A DNA stretch of 64,000 nucleotides from Paralithodes platypus (Eukaryota; Arthropoda; Malacostraca; Decapoda; Lithodidae): NCBI GenBank assembly GCA_032716605.1, contig CM064480.1:40288791-40352790 (forward strand). Reading direction: 5' to 3'. The position numbers were made by a program, and so were the translations under genes. Position 1 is the first letter of the stretch. Each line of letters begins with the position of its first letter. Below are positions 19,991-30,864 of this stretch, piece after piece. The notes beneath the pieces are model-generated. The model made no database searches. It was not told where the DNA came from and saw only the letters and a list, made by a program, of their open reading frames with translations.

Positions 19991-22721
19991 TGTCCTTGTG
20001 TCGTATTGTGCCAAGTACAGATCAACCAGGTTTCATCACCTTATTTAGGACGACCGACTATAATGTCATCGTTCATCGATGTATGCAATCCTTAGTTTAA
20101 GTATTAATATTAACATTCCCTAACATCTTGTCTTGCCAGACTAAGCTTCTGGTGAAGACCCATCGCCCCATAAATCTATGTATTCAATCCCTACGGTTAA
20201 GTATTTTTTAAATCCGCCATTGTGTTCACCTTTTTCCATTTACCTCCCACAATTGTCATACGTCTTCCCCTTGCCTCCTTCGTATCCACAGTCCACACTA
20301 CGCCAATTTACTTCGTGTCATGCAGCCATCTACCCCAACCAGAGATTGTATATTATGATAACCTGCGGGGGGGGGGGTTTTTTTAACCCCAAGTATCTGT
20401 CATAAGTACCCCCGAAACAATAACTAAGTACCTCCCTCCGACTGACCCCCGCTGTTGGTTTGTATATTTATAATTTTAATAGAAACGCAGTTCCCAGGGC
20501 CAACTAGAGTATCCTAACCCCTCGGACTGATCACATAACTCTATCTTTTCCCAGACTTCATATACCAGCCACCATAGTTCGCATTCTTCGCCCGGTAGCA
20601 TTTGGCTAACGTATGTCTACCTGCCTTTTCAAACTTCCATATCAATTGTAGCCTAATGGCCACCCCCACCGCCCAGGGACCTTAGGGGCAAAATTTCCCT
20701 GTAGCCCTTGCACTCCCCCCCCCTCTCATTAAGACACCCGCGCTTCGCGTCTCTTGTCCGACCTAGCCTCTCTCTCATACCTCTTGAAGATCCTTGAATT
20801 GTCCGTTGCTAATGCTCTCCAACCTTTTATATATATACTCCTATCCAGCCTACCTTCACTTAGTAGGCCAGAACAACATTAGAACTTTACTAGCCCCTTG
20901 CATGCCATCTATTCTCTTACAACCCATTCACAACCCTGCACCCAATGGTCGTCGGTGCGAGGCTAGTCGCCTCGCCAGTAACTAACTTCTATTGCCATAC
21001 TTCCAGATAAATGTGGCAGAATTCAGCAACCCAGTCTCCACCACATCCAGCAAACCCTACAACTAACAACCAGCCGAGTAAAACCAGCTAGCCGTACGGC
21101 ACCTTCGGTTTTGGTATTAAAGACACCCACATCTGTCTCATACACAGAGGGTTATTACGAACACTGGTGATATGGCAAGCCCCTAGCCACAGCCGCCGGA
21201 CGACTATCACAGAGAGAGGGCGCCCAGCTCCCCCTTTTTGCCCACCCGAGGAGGGAGACCCCCACCCCAGCGGAGGTATACCTGGCCCCTGTTTTGACTT
21301 CCGAGTCATTGCCAGGTAGCACAGGAATTCTTCCCATCAATGAACTAACCATGCATGACTAACACCTTTACTAACCTCCATTAACTCACAATAAACCATT
21401 TACCTTTCTTGCATGCTCTGATCACTAAATTAGCACCTCAGCTATACCATAGAATGAAGATTGAACAATCTAGAGAGACGCTCCTATCACAGCTGTCCCC
21501 ATCCTCCTCGCAAAGTAGATCCAGTCTCTCTCCCCTAAATACTTCCATTATAGTCAAAATAGTACCTCTTACTAAGGCTCAGTTATATGAAAATGTAAAG
21601 GTTTTCCTATAGCCATGTGCCACAACAGTAAATACCATCTTACCTAGTCTCCATATCTATTGAGAGCTCAAATAAGTCCATAAGACTCGAGTTCCCTACT
21701 GTCTACAGGGTCCAGAACCGAGCCTATAAATCTAGCTCCCGCCCCCAGTCAAATCAGTTGAAAGCTAGACACCAACCAGGGGTCACTACCCTGCCGTTAA
21801 CTTCTAGCTCTGCCCTTGTGTTGTTCCGGAGTGAGATCCCAGAGCCGGCAGACTCCGTGGCAGATTGGGATAGAAGGACCTGCCCACGTATTTAAGAACT
21901 TCACACATATGGGCCCCCTGGATGGCCGCGGAACCAGTCGTTAGCCCCCAACATCATGGACGCAAGATAACCAGGACCAGACCCATCAGATGCTACCCAA
22001 GATTCCCTTTAGCAGTACTACATATTACTGTGCTGTTTAGAGATTCACTAATTAATATTTCTACGAAGTGGCTATCTCTTTGCCCCAGTATAATTCATAT
22101 AACCATTCAATTAGGAAGTGCTAAGCGTATCAGTGTTCATTATTTAACAGGCGATACTAGCTCTCGTAATCAACCATATGCCCAGATATTATTACCTAGA
22201 AGGAAACCCTAGTGATATCTGAAGGTTCGTCCACTGATTTGCGTTCTATGTATTTCTGAGACAAGAATAGAAAACTTAGATCAGTACCCCCTGAGGTTAC
22301 TAGAATTCCCGTGCTCTAAAATACGCGTGTCTAATCTAGTCTGTGAACTACTACTTGTGCACCAGAGCTACCAGTAAGAAATCTAACAGTGAATATGATT
22401 CTATAAGTAACATTGATGGTCTTCGGTATATAAACCTGTTAAATCAAAGCCAGTGATCAGAAGATTAATACCTGAACGTTGGAAGTGGGAGACTAGGCTC
22501 CATCCAGATCCACTTATGCTAGTGTTGATCGATTCTATTATATTGTCTTACACAAGTATTCTGAAGTGGTATATCAATAAACGTGATCGTGTAACTTGCT
22601 ACCATGTGTTTCTTTGTGTTCTCTATTCCTCATATCTTGTATTGTGCATGCAGCCTTATATACCCAGTCAATTAGAACTCACATTACCCAAGTTAAACCT
22701 GTAGAAAAACAGGGCATAACA
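19991..22721 (+). repeat. 5' LTR (left end missing in gap)
   Basis: Aligns throughout with 27416-30864 plus 34020-34368 once later insertions are removed, and ends acagggcataaca at 22721. It contains an AATAAA polyadenylation signal at 22576-22581. It preserves three empty sites for insertions found in the sister LTR: TTAA at 21892-21895, TTAA at 22144-22147, and ctacc at 22368-22372. Short ORFs of 60-97 codons recur in every LTR copy but have no recognisable domain. Confidence 0.9.
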
Positions 22722-22737
22722 TTGGCGGCCGCGGAGG
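22722..22737 (+). promoter_or_regulatory. primer binding site region
   Basis: The sequence just inside the 5' LTR, tggcggccgcggagg, is a diverged form of the tggcggcagcggtgg found in the complete element. The latter complements the 3' end of tRNA-Leu (…ccaccgctgccacca, recalled) with one mismatch. Two extra changes here may weaken priming. Confidence 0.5.
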
Positions 22738-22791
22738 TTCTTGTTTCGGATAAAAGGTTGCACTACACTGCAAGTTTGGAACAGTAGAAGC

Positions 22792-23661
22792 ATGGCAACA
22801 TCGCGAAATTTTCAGCCACTCGCACACATTCCCAAGTATGATGTATACACGTATGATATCACCAGTTACTTAGACATAATAAAGCCAGTGTACGATGTGG
22901 TACTTCATAATGACCGCGAAAAAATCGCCATGGCAATTTTGCATATTATACAGTTGGGAGAAGCCGTTTCCCAACTTGTTGATAAGCCTACCTTTAAAGA
23001 ATTTATTCGCCAAACTGTGACACAGAATACGCCAGAGTTTACCTGGAACCAGTTTCGATCCTTCGTGATCCAGACCTTAGATCCACTTTTGGGTTCCCCC
23101 GTCGCCCCCAAAATAATAAAAGTCGACGAGATCAAGTATGAAGGGGATATAAATGAGACCCTCATACAACTCTACAGATACGTGAGGACCACGTATAGCT
23201 ATGAAGATTACGACCAACAAAATGAAATCTTATTCACCGCATTGTTAAACATCCTCCCACCCCACATCACCGCCCATCTCGACCCGTATGGCTTATTCGA
23301 AGAACATATGCTCTCCATCAGAGAAGAATGCCGATGCAGTTCGATGAATCCCCTATCCAACCCTTCAGCCCCTATCCAAGACTCCGTGCACCCTTCCAAA
23401 ATGACTTCCGGTGAAAGTCCAACCCCAGTGCACTCTTCCTTGCCTCTATCCTCTCTGACCATCCTTAAATTTTCCCCTGCCCAGCCATCCACCAACGATC
23501 ATCTTCCATCAATTGTGTTACCCCATAAACCCCATCCTTTTTCTATGCATGTCAAACAAACCCACCAACCCCAGATAACCGCTAACCAGACCGTGACTGC
23601 CACCAAGAAGATTCCCAAAATTCGTTCTGTTAACCCTTTCACGCATATGACGCGATTTTGA
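22792..23661 (+). CDS. gag: gag-like protein of the non-autonomous gypsy element
   Basis: Likely the structural Gag polyprotein that packages element RNA into cytoplasmic particles. I chose the ATG at 22792 because the complete element starts its Gag at the equivalent position; the frame is open further upstream to 22741. The product is 289 aa. Residues 1-190 resemble the other Gag in layout: LDIIKP, KIAMAI, FTWNQFRSFVIQTLDPLLG, KYEGDINETL and NILPPHI have counterparts there, but overall identity looks only around 30%. The C-terminal hundred residues are Pro/Ser/Thr-rich and no zinc knuckle is present. The ORF runs straight into the repeated KQTHQPQITANQTVTATKK block. There is no stop-flanked pol downstream. 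I am confident of the family relation and less so of function. Confidence 0.75.
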   Translation: MATSRNFQPLAHIPKYDVYTYDITSYLDIIKPVYDVVLHNDREKIAMAILHIIQLGEAVSQLVDKPTFKEFIRQTVTQNTPEFTWNQFRSFVIQTLDPLLGSPVAPKIIKVDEIKYEGDINETLIQLYRYVRTTYSYEDYDQQNEILFTALLNILPPHITAHLDPYGLFEEHMLSIREECRCSSMNPLSNPSAPIQDSVHPSKMTSGESPTPVHSSLPLSSLTILKFSPAQPSTNDHLPSIVLPHKPHPFSMHVKQTHQPQITANQTVTATKKIPKIRSVNPFTHMTRF

Positions 23662-25135
23662 GCCTATTGGGGATACTTTAAAGCCTTTGTTACCACCAAT
23701 CAGATCCCTTTAGGTTATGTACAAAAACTAATTTTTGGAGAGAAATTATAAGAGTGAGAGAACCAACCTCTGCGTCATAAATGCGTGAAAGGGTTAACAA
23801 CCCCAAATCAATACATCAGTCCTCTACCAATAACCCCTGTTCTACACCTAACTCTTCCCCCACCAACCCTCCGCAGCCCCCACAACAAGCCCCGTATTCT
23901 AGCTATGCCTACCTATGTAGGCCTACCACAACATATTTTCCCCATGACCCCAGAAAACAAACCCACCAACCCCAGATAACCTCTAACCAGACCGTGACTG
24001 CCACCAAGAAGATTCCCAAAATTCGTCCTGTTAACAACCCCAAGTCAATACATCAGTCCTCTACCAATAACCCCTGTTCGACACCTAACTCTTCCCCCAC
24101 CAACCCTCCGCAGCCCCCCCAACAAGCCCCGTATCTAGCTATGCTACCTATGGCCTACCACAACATATCCCCATGACCCCAGAAATGTTCAGCTATCCCC
24201 CCACCAACAAATTTCCCAAGCTCCAGTTTTCAGTCAGTAGCTCCCTTCCACCCCCACACAATTCACACACTCCTAGAAAACTTCGAAACCCCACACTTGA
24301 CTCGCCCTCTCATGTCCAAACAAACTCACCATTCCCAGATAACCTCTAACCAGACCGAGACTGCCACCAAGAAAATTCCCCAAATTCGTCCTGTTAACAA
24401 CCCCAAATCATACATCAGTCCTCCCTCAACCACATGCCTAACTCCCCCCCCCAACCAACCCCCCAGAGTCCCCCCACAAACCCGCACCGCAGTCACCCCA
24501 AATCTACATCCCCGCCTCACCTCTCACCACCTGACCCTCCCACACGCGCCGTTAATCCTCCCCTCACGCGTGACGACCTAGGGACCCAACCAGGTCCCCC
24601 CCCTTCCCCCAGAAATGCTCAGCTATTTCCCCACCAACAAAATTTCCCTTGTGACAGTTTTCCGTCAGTAGCTCCCTTCCACCCCCCCCCAAATCACACC
24701 CCCAATAAACATCAAAACCCCACACACGACCCACCCCCCCATGCAAAACAAACCCACCAATCCCATATAACCTCTAAACAAACCGTCACTGCCACCGACA
24801 CACCCCACCACTCTGATCCTCCCACACGCGCCGTTAATCCCCCCCTCACGCGTGACTCCCACCAAAGTGATTTCCCCCCCCTCATGCGTACCGAACACCT
24901 GCTCACCAGTCGGTCCCCCACCATCATGAGCCCAGCTAAACTTTCAACCTCCAGCCATTCCCACCAACAAAATTTCCCTTGTGACAGTTTTCCGTCAGTA
25001 GCTCCCTTCCACCCCCCCACAATTCACACCCCTAATAACTTCAAACCCCCCACTTGACTCACCCCCTCATGACAGACAAACCCACCAACCCCAGATAACC
25101 TCTAAACAAACCGGCACTGCCACCGACACACCCAC
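23545..25135 (+). repeat. expanded proline-rich linker repeats (325-430 bp unit)
   Basis: A block encoding KQTHQPQITSNQTVTATKK or its variants recurs at 23551, 23956, 24318, 24746 and 25071, giving five degenerate units of 405, 362, 428 and 325 bp. Other shared pieces are RAVNPPLTRD, CDSFPSVAPFHPP and PLMRTEHLLTSRSPTIMSPA. The same peptides occur in the protease-RT linker of the complete element (about 58400-57650, minus strand). So this is an enlarged remnant of the pol linker whose flanking enzyme domains are gone. Frames are interrupted by indels in C runs. Confidence 0.8.
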
Positions 25136-26130
25136 CACTCTGATCCTCCACACGCGCCTTTAATCCCCCCCCTCACGCGTGACCCCCCAAAGTGGTTCCC
25201 CCCCCCCTCATGCGTACCGAACACCTGCTCACCAGTCGGTCCCCCACCATCATGAGCCCAGCTAAACTTTCAACCTCCCCCTCTTCTCCGTTTCCCCATC
25301 CCCCCCCAAATTCACCCACAAAGCTCCCGCTCGTCAAAATACCACTCCCATCCCAATCCAACCACAAACTTTTCCACCTTGGCTAAACCCCAAAATACTC
25401 TCTTCTCGCCCAAACACATAATCAACCTCTCAACTTCAACCACTCCTCGAAATCCCATCCATGTCTCTCCCGGAAATAAAATCAGTCCAAATTCAACCCC
25501 TCTCAAACCACAACCCTGCCTGCCCAGACCCCCCCCCACCATCTCCCTATCCAATCCCCACACCCCAAACCTCCAAACCACCCGATCATAGTAAACTCTC
25601 AACCTTCAGCCTTACTCACCCTTCCCCAAACCCCACTCACGACCACAACTCTCTACACAATTCAACCCCTCCCCAGCACCAACCTCTTCCACAACAACAA
25701 CCCCAACTCGACCTGCCCGTTTCATCTTTAAAGCCGCCCTATCACTACCCCCGACCGAAACCACTTAGACCCCCCCTCCAAAACTGGCCCCGGGCCAGCT
25801 CGCCCCCAGACCCACATTCCTAACGACAAGAACTAACGGTATATCCACCCCGCCCTTCCAAAGTGAAAGTGAACCACCACCCCCTATTACCAGACCGTCA
25901 CCCAGACTAACGGCGACCCTAAATAACCCCCCCTGATGATGATGAGGATCAACAGAATTTTATATCCCCCCCGCCCCTTGGGCAAACCTCCTTCACCCCA
26001 ACAACAGCGAGGCAGCCCATGCCAATATTCACTTAAAATCAGGATTGGTAGAGGAGGCGGGTCATGCCGGCTCGTCCACAGTCCAGCCTCCCTACCACTC
26101 TTGACCTAGATTCCTAGCTTCACTTCCCAT
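25136..26130 (+). other. C-rich gypsy interior without enzyme domains
   Basis: Pro-rich frames (for example 25461-25823) continue from the linker repeats, but no RT, RNase H or integrase motif is present in any frame. It may correspond to the degenerate Pro-rich 3' end of pol in the complete element (54682-53400). From 25830 to 26130 I see nothing specific. Confidence 0.5.
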
Positions 26131-26184
26131 TAAAATGTATAATTTCACAGACAAAGTAAAAGACACAACAACCTTTAACGTAAC

Positions 26185-26850
26185 TTCTTACATTGTTAAA
26201 CACTTTACCTCTTCTTAATTTCCTGTGTTCTTAATTATCTGTTCTTTCTTAAATTTACATGTGTTCCATATACTATATATATTTTTTTTTCCCTTAGTCA
26301 TACTACTTTTCTTGTTAACCTACACTTTTCTGACTATCTTTTAAATTTGCTTTATACATTGTTAAACACTTTACCTCTTCTTAATTTCCTGTGTTCTTAA
26401 TTATCTGTTCTTTCTTAAATTTACATGTTTACCATATACTGTATATATTATTTTTTTCCCTTAGTCATACTACTTTTCTTGTTAACCTACACTTTTCTGA
26501 CTACCTTTTAAATTTGCTTATACATTGTTAACACTTTACCTCTTCTTATTTTCCTGTGTTCTAATTATCTGTCCTTTCTTAAATTTACATGTTTTTCCAT
26601 ATACTGAATATGATATTTTTTTTCCCTTAGTTATACTACTTTTCTTGTTAACCTACACTTTTCTGACTATCTTTTAAATTTTGCTTTATACATTGTTAAA
26701 CACGTTTACCTCTTCTTAATTTCCTGTGTTCTTAATTAATCTGTTCTTTCTTAAATGTTACATGTTTTCCATATACTATATAGTTATAGTATTTTGTGGT
26801 TCCCTTAGTCATACTACTTTTCTTGTTTACCTACACTTTTCTGACTATGC
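26185..26850 (+). repeat. four tandem ~165-bp AT-rich repeats
   Basis: A unit beginning atacattgttaaacacttta and continuing through cttcttaatttcctgtgttc, a TA-rich core and tcatactacttttcttgtta repeats at about 26187, 26353, 26519 and 26687. Copies differ by small indels. The array lies just before the polypurine tract and occupies the place of pol sequences. Confidence 0.85.
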
Positions 26851-26873
26851 TTCGCACCAGACGAGCCTATAAT

Positions 26874-26885
26874 GAAGGAGAGAAG
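26874..26885 (+). promoter_or_regulatory. polypurine tract
   Basis: gaaggagagaag directly precedes the 3' LTR start taaaatgcccc, as in the complete element (53382-53396, minus strand). It is the expected plus-strand primer. Confidence 0.75.
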
Positions 26886-29268
26886 TAAAATGCCCCAGAA
26901 CGAGAAGGCCCACCACAGAAGCCACGAACGAACACCACACAGAAACACCCAAAGGAAAGGTCCACAGAACGAAAGGACCAGCTGACCGAGCCAGCCATTT
27001 CAGACAGGCCCAAGCCCGCAGGGCTAAGCAGCTCCAGGCTGCACCATTTACCTTTCTAAACTGACCATTTCCACACCTCACGTACACTAACCCCCTCGTG
27101 TCCTACACTCCTAACTACAAGATGATGAACAGGAATATACATTCATATTAAAACACCCTGCCCTGTCCCGATGTTGAGCCAATGCCAACACATCAGACAG
27201 CCATAATTATATCTATGTATGTTCTTACATCCGAGAAGTAGATGTTATATATCTTAGAAGTTAAAACACCCACGCTTGTCCCTAGACCTCGTATATCATT
27301 TTCCATGACGAGTATAGATATATGTAACCCGTGCTCAGTCGCCCCTTGCATTGTTCCTCTAGTAACTAAGTCTATAATATTAACTGCCACCAGCATTGAT
27401 ACGACATAGCGGCACTGTCCTTGTGTCGTATTGTGCCAAGTACAGATCAACCAGGTTTCATCACCTTATTAGGACGACGACTATAATGTCATCGTTCATC
27501 GATGTATGCAATCCTTAGTTTAAGTATTAATATTAACATTCCCTAACATCTTGTCTTGCCAGACAAAGCTTCTGAAGACCCATCGCCCCATAAATCTATG
27601 TATTCAATCCTTAGGTTAAGTATTTTTATCCGCCATTGTGTTCACCTTTTTCCATTTACTTTCCCACAATTGTCATACGTCTTCCCCTTGCCTCCTTCGT
27701 ATCCACAGTCCACACTACGCCAATTTACTTCGTGTCATGCACCTCTTACCCCAACCAGAGATTGTATAAGATAACCTGGTTACCTGTATCTGTCATAAGT
27801 ACCCCGAAACAATAACTAAGTACCCCTCCGAACTGCCGCTGTTGTTGGTATATTTATATTTAATAGAAAACGCAGTTCCCAGGGCCAACTAAGAGTATCC
27901 ATAACCCCTCGGACTGATCACATAACTCTATCTTTTCCAGACTCATATACCACCCCATAGTTGCATTCCCCGGTAGCATTTGGCTAACGTATTCTACTGC
28001 CTTTTCAAACTTCCATATCAATTGTAGCCTAATGCCACCCCCACGCCCAGGGACCTTAGGGGCAAAATTTCCCTGTAGCCCTTGAACTCTCCCCCCCCTC
28101 TCATTAAGACACCCGCGCTTCTCTACTCTTGTCCGACCTAGCCTCTCTCTCATACCTCTTGAAGATCCTTGAATTGTCCGTTGCTAATGCTCTCCAACCT
28201 TTTATATATATACTCCTATCCAGCCTACCTTCACTTAGTAGGCCAGAACAACATTAGAACTTTACTAGCCCCTTGCATGCCATCTATTCTCTTACAACCC
28301 ATTCACAACCCTGCACCCAATGGTCGTCGGTGCGAGGCTAGCCGCCTCGCCAGTAACTAACTTCTATTGCCATACTTCCAGATAAATGTGGCAGAGTTAG
28401 CAACCCAGTCTCCACCACATCCAGCAAACCCTACAACTAACAACCAGCCGAGTAAAACCAGCTAGCCAAGGCACCTTCGGTTTTGGTATTAAAGACACCC
28501 ACATCTGTCTCATACACAGAGGGTTATTACGAACACTGGTGATATGGCAAGCCCCTAGCCACAGCCGCCGGACGACTATCACAGAGAGAGGGCGCCCAGC
28601 TCCCCCTTTTTGCCCACCCGAGAAGGGAGACCCCCACCCCCGCGGAGGTATACCTGGCCCCTGTTTTGACTTCCGAGTCATTGCCAGGTAGCACAGGAAT
28701 TCTTCCCATCAATGAACTAACCATGCATGACTAACACCTTTACTAACCTCTATTAACTCACAATAAACCATTTACCTTTCTTGCATGCTCTGATCACTAA
28801 ATTAGCACCTCAGCTATACCATAGAATGAAGATTGAACAATCTAGAGAGACGCTCCTATCACAGCTGTCCCCATCCTCCTCGCAAAGTAGATCCAGTCTC
28901 TCTCCCCTAAATACTTCCAGTATAGCCAAAATAGTACCTCTTACTAAGGCTCAGTTATATGAAAATATAAAGGTTTTCCTATAGCCATGTGCCACAACAG
29001 TAAATACCATCTTACCTAGTCTCCATATCTATTGAGAGCTCAAATAAGTCCATAAGACTCGAGATCCCTACTGTCTACAGGGTCCAGAACCGAGCCTATA
29101 AATCTAGCTCCCGCCCCCAGTCAAATTCAGTTGAAAGCTAGACACCAACCAGGGGTCACTACCCTGCAGTTAACTTCTAGCTCTGCCCTTGTGTTGTTCC
29201 GGAGTGAGATCCCAGAGCCGGCAGACTCCGTGGCAGATTTGGATAGAAGGACCTGCCCACGTATTTAA

Positions 29269-29748
29269 CACCTTACGAGCGGCCTATGCGGTTTATTTAT
29301 GTGTACCGCACAGCGGGGTGTTTTTAGCCAAAATAGGGCTGTTTACGTGATCATTTTCATGCCTAAATAAGACCCAGAACGTAAAACAAGTACCTATCCC
29401 TGAAAGGGCATAAACAGAGCTTTCGAATGACACCATAACGATCCTTGTATGATGGATAGTTTTCTTGCAATAACCGTGCAACGCGAGTGCAAAAAGCAGG
29501 TAATTCGGTACTTTCGGTACATAATTGAGTATGTAGCGAGTGAGAGAGGGAGGAGGGAGCTGAGATTTGTGTCAGTAGGTTCGCCGCGGTGGTCTGGAGC
29601 AGTCATACTCTCGCTAGTCTCCTGCCACCACTTGTCTCTCTCTCTCAGCCACATTACGTGCTGAAATTGCCACTCGAGTTATGTCGAGCGCCGCCACATA
29701 GTCCAGCTTTATTTAACTCGACTTATGTTGCTCGCCGCTAAATAAGGG
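29269..29748. mobile_element. TTAA-target DNA transposon (non-autonomous), family 1
   Basis: Flanked by TTAA at 29265-29268 and 29749-29752. The 5' LTR has a single TTAA at the equivalent place (21892-21895) with the same flanks (cacgtat / gaacttcaca). The termini are imperfect inverted repeats: caccttacgagcggcc and, on the other strand, cccttatttagcggc. At 480 bp it matches a 477-bp relative at 43274-44192 once that copy's nested insert is removed. No transposase is encoded; TTAA duplication is the hallmark of piggyBac-type transposition. Confidence 0.88.
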
Positions 29749-30004
29749 TTAAGAACTTCACACATATGGGCCCCCTGGACGGCCGCGGAACCAGTCGTTA
29801 GCCCCCAACATCATGGACGCAAGATAACCAGGACCAGACCCATCAGATGCTACCCAAGATTCCCTTTAGCAGTACTACCTATTACTGTGGTGTTTAGAGA
29901 TTCACTAATTAATATTTCTACGAAGTGGCTATCTCTTTGCCCCAGTATAATTCATATAACCATTCAATTAGGAAGTGCTAAGCGTATCAGTGTTTATTAT
30001 TTAA

Positions 30005-30635
30005 CCCGGCAAGCGCGATAGGCCTCACGGAAGGCTTCCTATAGGGAACGCGATAGGCCTCACGGAAGCAAGACCATAAAAAAAGCCTTCCAAAAAAAAA
30101 AAGGGCCTATCAAAACAAAGGATTTTGTCTCTAGGTGAGATAATTCCCCTCTAGTACTCATCCATGTGTTTCTCACCCCTCCCCCTCCCCTCCTTCCCCA
30201 CCTTATTCCCCCCTCCTCAATTATCACCTATTTATCCTCTTATTATCATCATTTATCGGTTATTTTTCTCTCCCGCGATAATGTAGCACAAGTGGGTTGC
30301 ATAAAAGATCGTTATGCAACACCCAGACACCGGCACACACCGCCCCGCTCGTCTCAGTTGACTCCCAGACAGCGAGAGGGGAGGGCTGCCTGTGGCTCTC
30401 TCTCGCCTGAGATTATGACCGGGTGGCCAATATCTTCGTTTTTCACCACCCAAATGCTTTTCCCACTTATTTTAGCACTCTTGATGGTTCATATATACAT
30501 CATATATGTAAAATAAAAGCATACCGAAAACAAATAATGCTTTATATTGTACATATAACGAATTCTGTCAGAATTCAGGGCTAGAAATGCACAAATAACT
30601 ACCCTAGCACCTAGGTCTATATCGCGCTTGTCAGG
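30005..30635. mobile_element. TTAA-target DNA transposon (non-autonomous), family 2
   Basis: Flanked by TTAA at 30001-30004 and 30636-30639, with the empty site TTAA 22144-22147 in the 5' LTR. The inverted ends are clear: cccggcaagcgcgataggcc on the left and cctgacaagcgcgatataga on the complementary right end. A subterminal direct repeat (gcgataggcctcacggaag) occurs twice near 30014 and 30050. It is 631 bp with no transposase, and distinct from family 1. Confidence 0.88.
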
Positions 30636-30864
30636 TTAACAGGCGATACTAACTCTCGTAATCAACCATATGCCCAGATATTATTACCTAGAAGGAAACC
30701 CTAGTGATATCTGAAGGTTCGCCCACTGATTTGCGTTCTATGTATTTCTGAGACAAGAATAGAAAACTTAGATCAGTATCCCCTGAGGTTACTAGAATTC
30801 CCGTGCTCTAAAATACGCGTGTCTAATCTAGTCTGTGAACTACTACTTGTGCACCAGAGCTACC

